A DNA stretch of 64,000 bases from Erigeron canadensis (GCF_010389155.1 NC_057769.1:22816735-22880734), one strand, 5' to 3'. Shown: positions 32,196 through 42,738, counted from the first letter of the stretch. A program made the numbers and translations. The notes: generated from the sequence alone by a model not told the origin.

Positions 32196-32640
32196 TTACA
32201 TCACGATTAGTGGATTCTTAAACCAATCAATCCAAGAAATATTAATCTTTTTACGTTTATTAGAAAACCATAAATACGAGTATGAAACAATAGATTCAAA
32301 GAGTATGTCTTGTTTGAACTTTCTAAAGGGAAAAACTTCTTTATTTTTAAACTTCCAGATCGTCCACCAACCACGACATACTATGAGCTGAATGACTTTC
32401 TTCTTTAGTAGAGTAGTTTTCAAGTCTTCAATCCATTGAAGTACAAACAGAGAAAGAAAGTTGAGGATGAGGATGAGGATGAGGATGACAAAAGTTGAGG
32501 GGTTTATGAAAGAAGTTCTAATATTTCATTATATAACTCCAAATAGAGAAAGAAAACGAACATAAGGCAAAGACGTAAGTAGATTACTCTGACTTCTCCA
32601 TTACATAAAGGACAAAGAATTGACTTGTGATGTCTATTTC
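32196..32640 (-). pseudogene. LINE (L1-type) reverse-transcriptase C-terminal remnant
   Basis: The minus strand reads CPLCNGEV near 32605-32628, as in the zinc-binding (zf-RVT) domain of plant LINE polymerases. Downstream is CRGWWTIWKFKNKEVF and NISWIDWFKNPL (32423-32196), the usual tail of such proteins (WxIWKxRN...WxxW...PL). A GATGAG microsatellite at 32462-32487 and frame breaks interrupt it. Confidence 0.7.
32462..32487. repeat. GATGAG microsatellite
   Basis: Four units of GAGGAT interrupting the LINE remnant. Confidence 0.85.
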
Positions 32641-33049
32641 TTTATTCGACATACTCTTACTAGCTAGTATGGATTACATCAATCAATACTTACCAAGCAT
32701 GTATGTTACTTTTCGGGGTGTAAAATTATTAAGTTGTACTTGTGTTTTTTAGAGAATATATTTATCAACAAACCTCCTAATACTCGATTACCCCTTTCAA
32801 ATTTCATACCCACTAGTCATTATTTTCACAAAAAGGAACACTATTTATTACTTTAACATAGACGCATACTCTACGAATTCAGTCTTTTCAGCACCACTCC
32901 CAACTACTACACTCTAATTTGCTTTGAATCAATAGACTGATAGAAGTTAATAAGTTTTGTGTCTTTGTGAGTATAAATATCAATATGCTAGATGTGTTCC
33001 CGCGAGATGTAGCGGCGTAACCACGTGTGTAAGAAAATGATGCTATAGT

Positions 33050-33390
33050 ACTTCAACTGACTAATCATTGTTTTCAATTTTCTTATTTAGTTATTTAACA
33101 TGTGACTAAATTATATTTTTTTTTTATCAATAATTTACACTTTTTAACATTTTTTAAAAATAAATTTTTTCTCAATACTTAATTTAAATATAATAACACG
33201 TTTTTGCTTTTAATGATTTTTAATAATTAAATTACTAAACACATATATCTACCAACAATATTCCAATACTTTTAAATATTTCAACTAATAATGCTAATCC
33301 AAGCCATATAATAATTTATATCCACATCTTAAAAAATTATAATAGTTGGTATATCAATAATAATATATCAAAAAGAAAATCTCTATCGTT
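33050..33390. repeat. Dispersed AT-rich repeat, copy 2
   Basis: Second copy of 28500-28880. It ends immediately at the left LTR of the large copia element, and its continuation is not found at the right LTR. The insertion site has therefore been rearranged on one side. Confidence 0.65.
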
Positions 33391-33392
33391 TA

Positions 33393-34737
33393 TGTAAGTC
33401 CCAACTATTATTAGATAGGTGCTGAAGACACCTTTATGTCAATGGTGAGTGTACTTTGCAACACTATCACTTAATCTGGATGTGACCAGTTTAGAGTGAG
33501 TAGTGTACCAGGTTAACTGGAATGTTACTTAATAAGGTGACAAGTTTGAATAAGTAAATACAATGCAATAAGGTAAATGACAAGTAAGTAAATATGGTGA
33601 GACAATATGTATTTTTCAAGTGTATTTTATTTATTAGTGTATTTTATTTATTGATTGTTAAATAAAATACAAGGTTGTTGCGGAACCAAGATATACAAAG
33701 ATGTAAATATCCTAACAACCTATGAAATACAATTGATCTATACTTGGAAATTCTCCTAACAATCGAAACACTTAAAGTTGTGAAATGTTCCTTTTTACGA
33801 TTGAGAGAATATTGCACAAGTTCACCAATATGGCAGAATGTATGTATTTGCAAAGTTGCTGAAATGCTTGGGCAAGGACCTCTATTTATAGTCGAAGTAT
33901 GAGCATTGGGATCTCAACTTCGATGTACAAATATGGTTGACAGCACACAAAAGTATTAGTAAATAATCCTTTGTGTGTGCTAAATTAAGTAAGACAAAAT
34001 GTTACTTTATTCAACCACTCTACATCTTTGCACTTTTATCCACAGACAAGATTATTGTCCGGGTAAAAGGATGTAGTGTAAAAGGTCCTCCTCGTAATCA
34101 GTGTAAAGCTTTGTAAAGGCATTTACACTGGAGGATTCTCTAGTTGATTGATCTGGTAGAATGTCAACTGGGCTTCGCTACCATTGCAATTCTCTTACTT
34201 CCACTTGTTGTCTTCGAGTTCAATTGGAATGTCTTCAGGTATATGTCTTTAGATCTCAACTGGAGGAAGTCATCAGTTGCATAAACTGTACATTGCAACT
34301 GGACTTCAAATATTTCGGACAATTCTTCATGCTCTCCAGATGTAACTGGAGAGATCCAGTTTTCAGCAAAACTGGACCTAACAAATTCCCCATAATTGTC
34401 CTGAAATATTACCAAGTATTTTCAAACTTGTTTCTATACAGGTGTAAGTTTGAAATACTTGAGTTTGATAAAACCTATTAATTTTCCAAGGCATTTTTAT
34501 AGATCATCAAATGCCTTGGGTTTAGTTTTACTTATTTGTAGATCTTATCAGTTATCTAACTTGTGAATTACAATCTGACAACTTGTATATACACAATTTT
34601 ACAATGAAGTTACAAGTAAGTAAATAAAATTACAAGCAGATAGATAGAAGGAAAACTTAAACAGATGGCCCTTCGCCAGTTTTTCTTCTCTTGGCAACAG
34701 ATGAAATTGGCTATTTGTCTTCAAGATCAAGGCCCAA
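33393..34737 (-). mobile_element. 3' LTR of the Sirevirus-like element
   Basis: Plus-strand ends TGTAAGTCCC...CAAGGCCCA (1,345 bp). TATAAATAGA on the minus strand at 33881-33890 is the TATA box. A 17-bp TGTATTTTATTTATTAG duplication near 33620-33655 is absent from the 5' LTR. The outer boundary at 34737 is set by where homology to the right LTR stops, and is preceded on the minus strand by the purine run GAAGAAAGA. Confidence 0.82.
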
Positions 34738-37302
34738 TCTTTCTTCAGTATTATCCTTGAACTTGATCAGGTTTTGCAATACATACTCCCAGCCTTTTTC
34801 AACCTTGTTCTTATGCTGCCTATTCTCCAACAAGTTCGGCATCTCCACATGCTCTGAATGACCATACTGATAGACATCAAGGTTCTCAGTTGTTCTTTTG
34901 GGTCCACCAAAGTATTGAACCTCAACCACAAAATGTTTGGCACCAGGTTTGATCGACACCTTCACATTGGTGATCTTACCTTTATTGTGCCTTCGACGCT
35001 GTACATCAGATAAGTATGTGCGAGCCTCTGATTCATTTGTCAGTTTTATCTTGCTCGTGCTCAGTTTGTGAGTAGCAGCTCGAATATCATCAGTTGTGGG
35101 TTCAAATGGTTCTACCCAAGTCCTCAGGTTTGCATCTCTTGATAATGCTTTTTGTTTTCTTCCCTTGGACTTAGGTGGAGTTAATACTTTGTTGACCACC
35201 TTCTTTACTTGTTCAATTCGTTTGAGAATCCCTTCTGACCTTATCTCTTTAGCCTTTTCCACTGATACATTCAAACACTTGGCATCAAGACCAGCTTCAT
35301 CGTCTTGGTAGTGTTTGTCCAGTTCTACTTCAAGCATTTCCTTCAGGGCATTGACAATCCTTGGATCTTCTTTTATTTTCTTATATTCCAACAGTTGCAA
35401 GCCAAGGAGTTGTGCGTCAGTTACATCAACAAGAGGGGTTGGAAGATTTTTTCTTGATTCAAACTGATTGGCCTTCATTTGTTTCTTCCTTTCCTTGACT
35501 AGATACCCAACCCTTGCTAATTTCTGACTTTCGCTTTCAGTAACTGGGGGCAATTGGTCAACATTGCCAGTTTCCAACCTAGGTGCATCAGTGGCAGGTT
35601 TCTCAGAGTCACCAGTTGCAATGGCCTTTCCTTTATTCACATTCCCCCTATCAACCACTTCATTAAATGTTTCAATAACCTGCTCACCAGCATCAATACT
35701 GGCAGCAACAACCATGTCCTTTCCTGAACCTGAAGCTTCAACAAGAGTGCGAGGGATACGAACAGACCTTTCCCCCTTGGCAGCATCTAGTCCTTGCCTT
35801 ATTGCTTCAAAATCGGCATGACTGGTGGGCAAGCGATCTAGAGGCTGCCATGATTGCATGTTCTTGCACTCATTGAAGACTCCACATAACATGCGAACTG
35901 TCCTCCATAGATGGTTAATTTCTTGAGATTGAGTCATGACATTTCCACAAGTGGTGTCTTGACTCTTTTGAATTGCTTGAAGTACATTTAAATCATCTGG
36001 AGAGAGACCAGTTGCCGACACTTCCTTTACAACTTCTCTTTCCTTTTCTTTGCCAGCTTCAGTGGTCAGTTTTTCAATAGCGGTTGTGTGATCAGATACC
36101 TTGCTGGCCAATGTTTCCAGACTACACCTCAACTGATTGATCTCAGATGTAATGGGGGTGAGATCAACCTGGGGCGCTTCAGTCTTGGTGATCTCAGATA
36201 TCACCCTTTCTATCAGATTATTTTCCCTTTCAACCAAGGTATTTTCAATTTTCTGACCAACTGAAGTGGCCAACTGGTTGCCAAGCTCAACAACATCCAG
36301 ACCAGGTTTATCAACAAGCAATTTGACCTGTCTTTCCAACTCTTTCAACTCGACCTCTGATGATCTGATAGTGTTATTCAACAGGTTGGTGATAGATGTG
36401 TGTACCTTTGATTGAGTTAAGTCAAAAGCTTCCTTTAAAGAAGTAGCCAGTGAATTGCAGCTGATGACTAACTCGTTGAGCTTCCTGAATACCAAGTCCT
36501 CATTGCCAGAGAACTTGTTAATCCCCAAATCAACCACCGTTACATTTGTTATATGATCCTTGTGGTATTTGGAGAGGGACTTGGTATTCTTGTCTAGTGT
36601 CTTCTGAATATCCTCCACCCTTGTTAAAAGGTTTGAGATATCGATCTGGAAAGATACGAACTGGCTGTCCAGTGACGGAGGGGAAGGTGCCACTGGACCT
36701 GCTCGGAATGCAACAGACACAACTGGAGGAGGTACATTAAGTGAAGGTTCTTCAGTTATTGTTGCACCAGCTGAAGAAATAGGAGTTGTTGAAGAAGGAA
36801 GGGGAAGAGATTCAATGTGACGTTCATGCTGAAAATGCTCAGGTGTGAACGTCGACGATGGTGGTGTAAGAATGTGTCTATTTCTAGGCACATTCGTGGA
36901 TGAAAGTAATTGTAGAGAGGCGAATAGTGGAATTTCTTGTAAGGTGGAGAAGTCAAGAGGTGAAATTGAAACTAGTGGTTCTTGGGGCTGACCAAGGAGA
37001 GAAGGGAGCTGATCAAGTACAGCTGCATCAGCCATCTCCTGGTTAGATTCAGTCTCAGATGAATCCGAAGATTCAAGCTGAAACTTACCCTCATTTATGC
37101 CAAGATCCATAAATGTTGGGGGTGGCTGAACAAGTTGTTCAGACTCCTGATGACCAGTTTGAGTTTCCTCAATGGTTTCATCAGTTATAGGATTCGTTGG
37201 CAAAGCATCTTCTCCCTGGATAGAGGTAACTGGAGCCTCAACTACAACTGCTCTTTCCTCAGTTGCAATATCATGGGCTTGTGATTCTGAAACCAAGATC
37301 AC
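34711..37302 (-). CDS. Extra 3' ORF of the Sirevirus-like element, main open part (863 codons)
   Basis: A single open frame of 863 residues downstream of pol, in the position of the envelope-like ORF of Sireviruses. I see no signal peptide or hydrophobic membrane segment, so 'envelope-like' is positional only. Residues about 1-210 are Ser/Pro/Thr/Glu-rich and probably disordered. About 220-470 is heptad-like and probably coiled coil (LLTRVEDIQKTLDKNTKSL, LKELERQVKLLVDKPG, SLETLASKVSDHTTAIEKL). 590-740 is Lys/Arg-rich (VKERKKQMKANQ, KVLTPPKSKGRKQK). A compact C-terminal part has KHFVVEVQYFGGPKRTTENL. The stop at 34711 lies inside the 3' LTR. In-frame upstream pieces end at a single TAG. Function unknown; a structural or capsid-associated role is a guess. 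Confidence 0.7.
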   Translation of the reverse strand: MILVSESQAHDIATEERAVVVEAPVTSIQGEDALPTNPITDETIEETQTGHQESEQLVQPPPTFMDLGINEGKFQLESSDSSETESNQEMADAAVLDQLPSLLGQPQEPLVSISPLDFSTLQEIPLFASLQLLSSTNVPRNRHILTPPSSTFTPEHFQHERHIESLPLPSSTTPISSAGATITEEPSLNVPPPVVSVAFRAGPVAPSPPSLDSQFVSFQIDISNLLTRVEDIQKTLDKNTKSLSKYHKDHITNVTVVDLGINKFSGNEDLVFRKLNELVISCNSLATSLKEAFDLTQSKVHTSITNLLNNTIRSSEVELKELERQVKLLVDKPGLDVVELGNQLATSVGQKIENTLVERENNLIERVISEITKTEAPQVDLTPITSEINQLRCSLETLASKVSDHTTAIEKLTTEAGKEKEREVVKEVSATGLSPDDLNVLQAIQKSQDTTCGNVMTQSQEINHLWRTVRMLCGVFNECKNMQSWQPLDRLPTSHADFEAIRQGLDAAKGERSVRIPRTLVEASGSGKDMVVAASIDAGEQVIETFNEVVDRGNVNKGKAIATGDSEKPATDAPRLETGNVDQLPPVTESESQKLARVGYLVKERKKQMKANQFESRKNLPTPLVDVTDAQLLGLQLLEYKKIKEDPRIVNALKEMLEVELDKHYQDDEAGLDAKCLNVSVEKAKEIRSEGILKRIEQVKKVVNKVLTPPKSKGRKQKALSRDANLRTWVEPFEPTTDDIRAATHKLSTSKIKLTNESEARTYLSDVQRRRHNKGKITNVKVSIKPGAKHFVVEVQYFGGPKRTTENLDVYQYGHSEHVEMPNLLENRQHKNKVEKGWEYVLQNLIKFKDNTEERLGLDLEDK

Positions 37303-37311
37303 AGGCTGTGA

Positions 37312-37659
37312 CTAGCCAGATGTAGCAAGTTCTGATCTAGATCTTCTTCGACTTTTGGTAGATCTTCTTGCCTTTGGAACAGCCTGGATACCTGTGGGGA
37401 GATCTCCAGGTTCTGCAACAGTCACAACACCTGCAGACGAACTGGTAGGTCCCTCATTATTTTGAGGCCCGCCCAGTTGTCTTTCTGACTCACCTGGTGG
37501 TGGTGCATCATTTTTAGAGAATGCCAGCAACATTCTCGGAGAAATCTGGACCTCATCAGTTGTGACACAAGGTTGTCCAGATTTCTTAATAATTCTGGCA
37601 CAGAGTATAAGGATTGTGTGTTGTTGTATTTTTCTCTGCCCAGAATTAATTTGAAACAA
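37312..37659 (-). pseudogene. Extra 3' ORF, third segment (115 codons)
   Basis: Same frame as the 863-codon ORF and separated from it by one TAG at 37312. It reads through a Gly/Ser/Pro-rich part and a basic stretch PKARRSTKSRRRSRSEL, possibly a nuclear localisation signal. The preceding segment is in another frame, so a frameshift lies near 37660. Confidence 0.55.
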
Positions 37660-37673
37660 AGAGATAGAAATCG

Positions 37674-37943
37674 CTAAAATGGGATACAGGGACCCCTGTT
37701 ACCTTTTAATTTAAACACGAAGCTTCTGAACAAGATGTTTGCGAAGTCTACCCTTAGTCCATTCCACAGGCAGTATGCCATTTCTACCTGGAAGGAGTTT
37801 ATCTGGTCCAAACCACCAGAACTCCCACCTAAACTTTCTACCAAATGGACCATGAAGTACTTCCAGGATGGTGAAAGCCCTCTCATTGTAATTGATCCCT
37901 TGGTCTTCAGTACACTACCGTCCAGGACTTCTTTATTGCCCAT
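37674..37943 (-). pseudogene. Extra 3' ORF, second segment (89 codons)
   Basis: In frame with the 149-codon first segment, from which one TAG (37956-37958) separates it. Contains MRGLSPSWKYFMVHLVESLG and AYCLWNGLRVDFANILF, a helical block I associate from memory with unnamed ORFs of Asteraceae copia elements. That association is unverified. Confidence 0.5.
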
Positions 37944-37955
37944 GTCAAGGAAGAC

Positions 37956-38405
37956 CTAACGAAAGTTGATATTAGGGGAAATCACCACTGGACGCTCATC
38001 TTGTCTCCAGTAATTGAAGTTAAGGGCATCCCTCAATGTCTCAGTGGTGATGGTGCACGCGATTGACCCATCCTTTAAAGTGAAGGAGATGGATGAGCAG
38101 TCATCAGAATTTGATGTCGTGTACCAGAACTCGTACAAGTAGTCATGAAATAACTTGTTTGGGTTCAAAGAAAAGGTATTGTTGAGGGGAGAATCCCGAA
38201 AGAAAGATTGGATTTTCTCAATGAGAGAATCAGCGGCCTGATGCCCTTGAAGAGATGCCATTGGATTGTTTGGATTTAATTTTATTAATTTGGAATTTAT
38301 TGGGGCACCAACGGCATTAGAAAAATTCTCGGATGGAACATACTCGACAGTGAGTAGATTCACATCACGAGAACGAGATGAAGAAGATGAAGATTTAGGA
38401 GCCAT
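37956..38405 (-). CDS. Extra 3' ORF, first segment (149 codons)
   Basis: Starts MAPKSSSSSSRSRDVNLLTV with a Ser/Arg-rich head. It then has a globular-looking part with FHDYLYEFWYTTSNSDD and CTITTETLRDALNFNYW. Ends at a TAG that looks like a nonsense mutation, because the same frame stays open for 89 further codons. No homology beyond retroelement-associated ORFs is recognised. Confidence 0.55.
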   Translation of the reverse strand: MAPKSSSSSSRSRDVNLLTVEYVPSENFSNAVGAPINSKLIKLNPNNPMASLQGHQAADSLIEKIQSFFRDSPLNNTFSLNPNKLFHDYLYEFWYTTSNSDDCSSISFTLKDGSIACTITTETLRDALNFNYWRQDERPVVISPNINFR

Positions 38406-39100
38406 TTGAGATTTTGGATTTAAAGAAGAAAGAGAGAAAGAGATCTCGAATTGTGAATGATTGGAAGAGCAAATGAAAGGAATTTTGTGCGAAATAAATG
38501 AGAAAATGATTTAGTAGGGGTATATATAGGTAATAAAATATTACCAATATATATACGAAAAAATATTTTAATCCCCAAATTTTTGAAACCGTTTATAAAT
38601 TTGATTTTTAGAAACTTTGAGAATTCAAAAACATTTAATACCCCTCATCAAGCATTTAATGCTATGGCGACTGGTATTCCCACTCGCCCATTAACTTCAA
38701 CAATTCTCATAAAAAGTGCATTATTTTTCAGCAAAAAGTCTTGATACGTAAGACATGTCATGTGACGGTTGTGAGTGCGTTACAAATACTCGAGTACCAT
38801 CACGTGTCACAAGTATTGACCAAGTAAAACATAATGTTATGAAATCTGGTTGACCACCAGTTTAAGACAAGACCAAACTAGCGTACTGGAGAGATATTCC
38901 AGATGCTAGTTTCAACTGAGAAGTCCTCCAGTTGCATTTTTCAAACTAAAACGAATTTTAATTGGAAAAATATTTTGAGTCTTTCCCCTTAAAAGTGTGA
39001 TCCATTTGATCAAGGACTGGTCTTTGAGATCATCAAGACGTTCAATCTCCAACCAATCAAGGATCACCTGGACCATCTTCAACTGGAGGGCCTCTCCAGT
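38406..39100. other. Spacer between pol and the extra ORF
   Basis: No coding sequence. Holds several AACTGG/CCAGTT motifs (for example around 38930 and 39080-39100) and would contain any promoter, splice acceptor or ribosome-entry feature that lets the extra ORF be expressed. None could be identified. Confidence 0.5.
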
Positions 39101-39355
39101 TTAATAAGGATTTAACATACCCAGTTCACTAATGAGATGTTTAAAAGTTTTCTCATCAAGAGGCTTTGTAAAAACATCAGCTAACTGTTTATCAGTGGGG
39201 ATGAAATGTATTTCAATGTCTCCTTTCATAACATGATCACGAATGAAGTGATACCTGATGTCGACATGCTTTGTCTTTGAGTGCATCACTGGGTTGTGAG
39301 ATATAGCAATTGCACTGGTGTTGTCACAAAAGATTGGGGTTCTTGAGTTTTTCAT
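39101..39355 (-). pseudogene. RNase H C-terminal part of pol
   Basis: Reads IFCDNTSAIAISHNPVMHSK, KHVDIRYHFIRDHV and TDKQLADVFTKPL, the standard copia RNase H end. The part joining it to RT is out of frame (39356-39474), where TSVSMSTAEAEY-type text can be traced. Confidence 0.85.
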
Positions 39356-39474
39356 ACCATAATCAAGTAACTGGTTTTTGATCCAAAGAATCTAGGCACA
39401 ACAACTGGCCGCAGAAATGTATTCTGCCTCAGCAGTGGACATTGAGACCGAAGTCTGCTTCTTACTAGTCCAAC

Positions 39475-40257
39475 TCACCAGTTTTCCCCCAGGAAGTGAC
39501 AACCACCAGTTGTGGATTTCCTATCAATCTTACAACCTGCATGATCTGAATCTGAATAACCCACTAGATCTAACCCTGAGCCTTTGGGATACCAAAGACC
39601 AAGGCTAGGGCACCCTTTCAGGTACCTGAAAATGCGCTTAACAGCATGCAAATGTGATTCTTTAGGGTTAGCCTGAAATCTGGCACATAGACATGTTGCA
39701 AACATTATATCTGGACGACTGGCAGTTAAATACATCAGTGAACCAACCATTCCAAGATACTCCTTTTGGTCCACTGGTTTTCCATTTGGGTCAGAATCCA
39801 AATTTAAAGGAGCTGCAATGGGTGTGGTTTTTGATGGGACTGAATCAAACTTATATTTTCTTAACAAATCTCTGACATATTTTTCTTGATTAATAAAAAT
39901 ACCATCCATGGTTTGTTTAATCTGTAAACCTATGAAAAATGTTAATTCACCCATTAAACTCATTTCATACTCAGTTGACATGATTTTAGAAAACTTTTCA
40001 CACATTGCATCATCAGTTGATCCAAATATAATATCATCAACATAAATTTGTACCAGCAAGATATTACCTTTTTCCTTCAAGATAAACAAGGTATTATCTA
40101 TTGCACCTCTTTGAAAACCATTGTTAAGAAGATGTTTAGTTAGAGTTTCATACCAGGCTCTTGGGGCTTGACGAAGACCATACAAAGCTTTGTTCAATCT
40201 ATATACCCAGTGAGGATGCTTCTCGTTCAAGAAACCTGGAGTCTGCTTAACATACAC
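39475..40257 (-). pseudogene. Reverse transcriptase, main part
   Basis: 260 codons with LNKALYGLRQAPRAWYE, the catalytic YVDD in LVQIYVDDIIFGSTD, and DILFATCLCARFQ-like and YSDSDHAGCKIDRKSTTG blocks. Active-site aspartates are intact. It is separated from its N-terminal part by the insertion at 40275-41007 and ends early by a frameshift before RNase H. Confidence 0.88.
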
Positions 40258-40274
40258 TTCTTCTTCTAATGTTC

Positions 40275-41007
40275 CATTTAGGGGTGTTGATGGGTCGGAT
40301 TAATTGGGTTTCGGGTTATTCGGGTTTCAAAGAATTATAAGTTAACCCGTAACCCAAACCAAATAATATTTGGATTATTTGGGTTTGGGTTGTTTGGGTT
40401 CGGGTTTTTTGGATCGGGTTTTGGTTAACCCAGATAAAATGTCATTGAATTTACGTGCATTAGTTACGCAATATTGCAACAATATAATTTCAATTTCAAA
40501 AACTTGAATAATAGTGATACTTATATAGACTAAGTTCTTTATTTTCAAATGTGTTGAAACACTTTTGATTATGCGTTTTTTGAATTCTTGAATGAAAAAA
40601 TGATAATATTATTAGAATAAAAGTCATAGACAAAACAAATAAATTACAAACTATATAAAAATATAGAAACTACTGATATTAAATAAACAAATTTTGACAA
40701 TATATAACTCTTTTTATATTCATATTTTTATCATCTTTTATTAGTGTATTTTTTAGCATCCATTATTATTTAACTTTGCACATTTCTGATTTTGTTTATA
40801 AATGAAAATTTAATATTCAAATAATATATACTTTAAACAAATTTAATGTGTTATATTAGTGTATATATATATAAACGCATCTTATTTGGGTTGACCCAAA
40901 CTATAACATTTTCACCCACAACCCAAACCGATTAAGCTTTGGGTTATTTGGGTTAACCCAAATGACGACCCACAAACCAAATAACCCAACCCGTATCACC
41001 CAAACCG
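40275..41007. mobile_element. hAT-like insertion inside the RT
   Basis: Inserted right after the minus-strand codons for LNGTLEEEVYVKQ. The ends are rich in GGGTTTGGGTT and AACCCAAACC, as in plant hAT-type nonautonomous elements. The interior is AT-rich without coding. Terminal repeats are imperfect and target duplications unclear because the right side is rearranged. Confidence 0.55.
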
Positions 41008-41151
41008 ATTAGAATTTTCTTGGCTTATGTTGCTCATTTGCAATTCAAAGTCTTCCAGATGGATGTCAAAAGTGCGTTCCAGATGGATTTCTCTTTTTCT
41101 TGTTTGATTTTCTTTGAAAAAGGTTTTGGGTTTTGTTAAGAAAATTCTAAT
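41008..41151 (+). pseudogene. Inverted fragment of the element's own RT
   Basis: On the plus strand 41011-41087 reads [20 protein letters not shown] then KSAF. This is the RT segment that should continue the minus-strand frame after LEAIRIFL (41137 leftward). ATTAGAATTTTCTTGG at 41010 and CAAGAAAATTCTAAT-like text at 41138-41151 form the inverted-repeat junction. A 12-bp TTCCAGATGGAT duplication lies within it. The segment was flipped, probably when the 40275-41007 insertion arose. Confidence 0.75.
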
Positions 41152-41406
41152 GGCTTCAAGTCTTGCAACTGGAGCAAAAGTTTCATCGAAATCAACACCT
41201 TCTGCTTGACAATAACCCTTGGCAACCAATCTAGCTTTGTTCCTGACAACATTGCCATCTTTATCCATCTTGTTTCGGTAGACCCACCTTGTACCAATGG
41301 GTTCTTTCTTTAACCCTGGAGGACAAGGAACAAGTTCCCAAACGTTGTTCCTTTCGAACTGGTTCAACTCTTCTTGCATAGCCTCAACCCAGCTTGGATC
41401 TGCCAT
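41152..41406 (-). pseudogene. Reverse transcriptase, N-terminal part
   Basis: Reads [40 protein letters not shown] and [20 protein letters not shown]. The frame is native up to LEAIRIFL and then runs into the inverted fragment. A single TGA separates it from the linker ORF 41440-41700 in the same frame. Confidence 0.85.
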
Positions 41407-41439
41407 AGCCTCTTCAATCTTCTTCGGTTCAATCAGTGA

Positions 41440-41700
41440 TCAGAAGGTGACGTTCAAGCATTGTTCACTTGTGGCTCTTCTAGTCTGAACCCCACTATCT
41501 GGATTTCCAATAATTTGCTCAATGGGATGAGCAGTTGTCCATTTAGTGTATTGACTAGGTTGATATAGCACAACATCAGTGCAAGACACCTGACGATCTT
41601 CAACGGTTATGGAAACTGGAAAAGGATCAGCCCAAGCTACTTCAACTTCATCATCAATGTCAACTGGCGTGTTGACATGATTATCTTCAAATAAAGTCAT
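41440..41700 (-). pseudogene. Pol linker between integrase and RT
   Basis: 86 codons in the same frame as the integrase C-terminal segment (one TAA between, near 41702) and RT (one TGA). Acidic and low-complexity, as in the variable linker of Sirevirus pol. Confidence 0.6.
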
Positions 41701-41703
41701 ATT

Positions 41704-42345
41704 TTAAAGAACTGGAGAAGTCTGAACTAGTTCTGATGTTGTCGTGACACGAACATCTGATCCAATCACGAGTTTCTGTGGTAAATTGAAACTGATGGAG
41801 GGATAAAATGGAAAGTCACTGGAGATTTTCTTCTGTGCAACTGGCTCCAAGTCTTGATGACTAGAAACATTTTCTGGTGTAGAAACTGATTGATGAACTT
41901 GATCAGATACACCAAAATCAACTGGGACAATTGGAGATAAATCAAGGCTTGGTCTTTTATTGATTGCCTCATTTGATTCATCGAATGTGACATGAATTGT
42001 CTCATGTACCTTTTGGAGTCTATAATTATAAACTCTATAGGCCTTTCTTATGTCTGAATACCCCACGAAAACACCTTCGTCAGCTTTTGCATCAAATTTT
42101 CCCAACTGACTAGAATCGTTTAAAATATAAACTGGACAACCAAATACATGAAAATATCCAATATTTGGTTTACGATTTCTGAGGACTTTGTAGGAAGTCT
42201 TCCTATGTCTCTTGACATAAACTGACCGATTTTGGGTATGACAAGCTGTAGACACTGCTTCTACCCAAAAACAGGTGGGAAGGCCTAATTCAGATAACAT
42301 ACTTCTTGCAGCTTCAATTAATGTGCGATTTTTCCTTTCAACCAC
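41704..42345 (-). pseudogene. Integrase C-terminal part
   Basis: Starts ERKNRTLIEAARSMLSELGL, the region just after the catalytic glutamate. Then FHVFGCPVYILND and FDAKADEGVFVGYSDIRKAY, the GKF-like block of copia integrases. It is in a different frame from the core segment 42318-42716. Confidence 0.85.
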
Positions 42346-42716
42346 ACCATTTTGCTCTGGAGAACGAGCTGAAGAGAAGTCTGAGAAATGCCAGTGTCAG
42401 TGCAAAATGACTCTAATTCTTTATTGATGAATTCAGTGCCATTATCACTTCGCAACTGACACACTTTCTTGGTATACTTGAGTTCAATTCTTTTGATGAG
42501 TGAGATGATTTCACCAGGTGCATCACTTTTTGATCTGATGAATACCACCCAACAATATCTTGTGTATTCATCAACAACAACCAAACTGTATCGTTTATCA
42601 GCTTTAGTTTGAACATTCACTAGACCAAAGAGATCCATATGAAGCATGTGAAGAGGTTCAGTGATACTGAAGTTTTGCCTGGTCTTGAAACTTGCCCTTT
42701 TTTTTGCCCATCTCAC
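42318..42716 (-). pseudogene. Integrase core
   Basis: Contains KKRASFKTRQ, LHMLHMDLFGLV (first Asp), VVDEYTRYCWVVFIRSK and LRSDNGTEFINKELESFC (second Asp). The frame leaves the native one shortly before the catalytic Glu. Confidence 0.85.
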
Positions 42717-42738
42717 ACCCCGGACATGGCTTTTCCTT

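Noticed and set aside
34161..34481. 106-codon plus-strand ORF in the LTR, with a counterpart at 46548-46805
   Set aside because: LTR-internal, differs between the two LTR copies, and has no recognisable domain.
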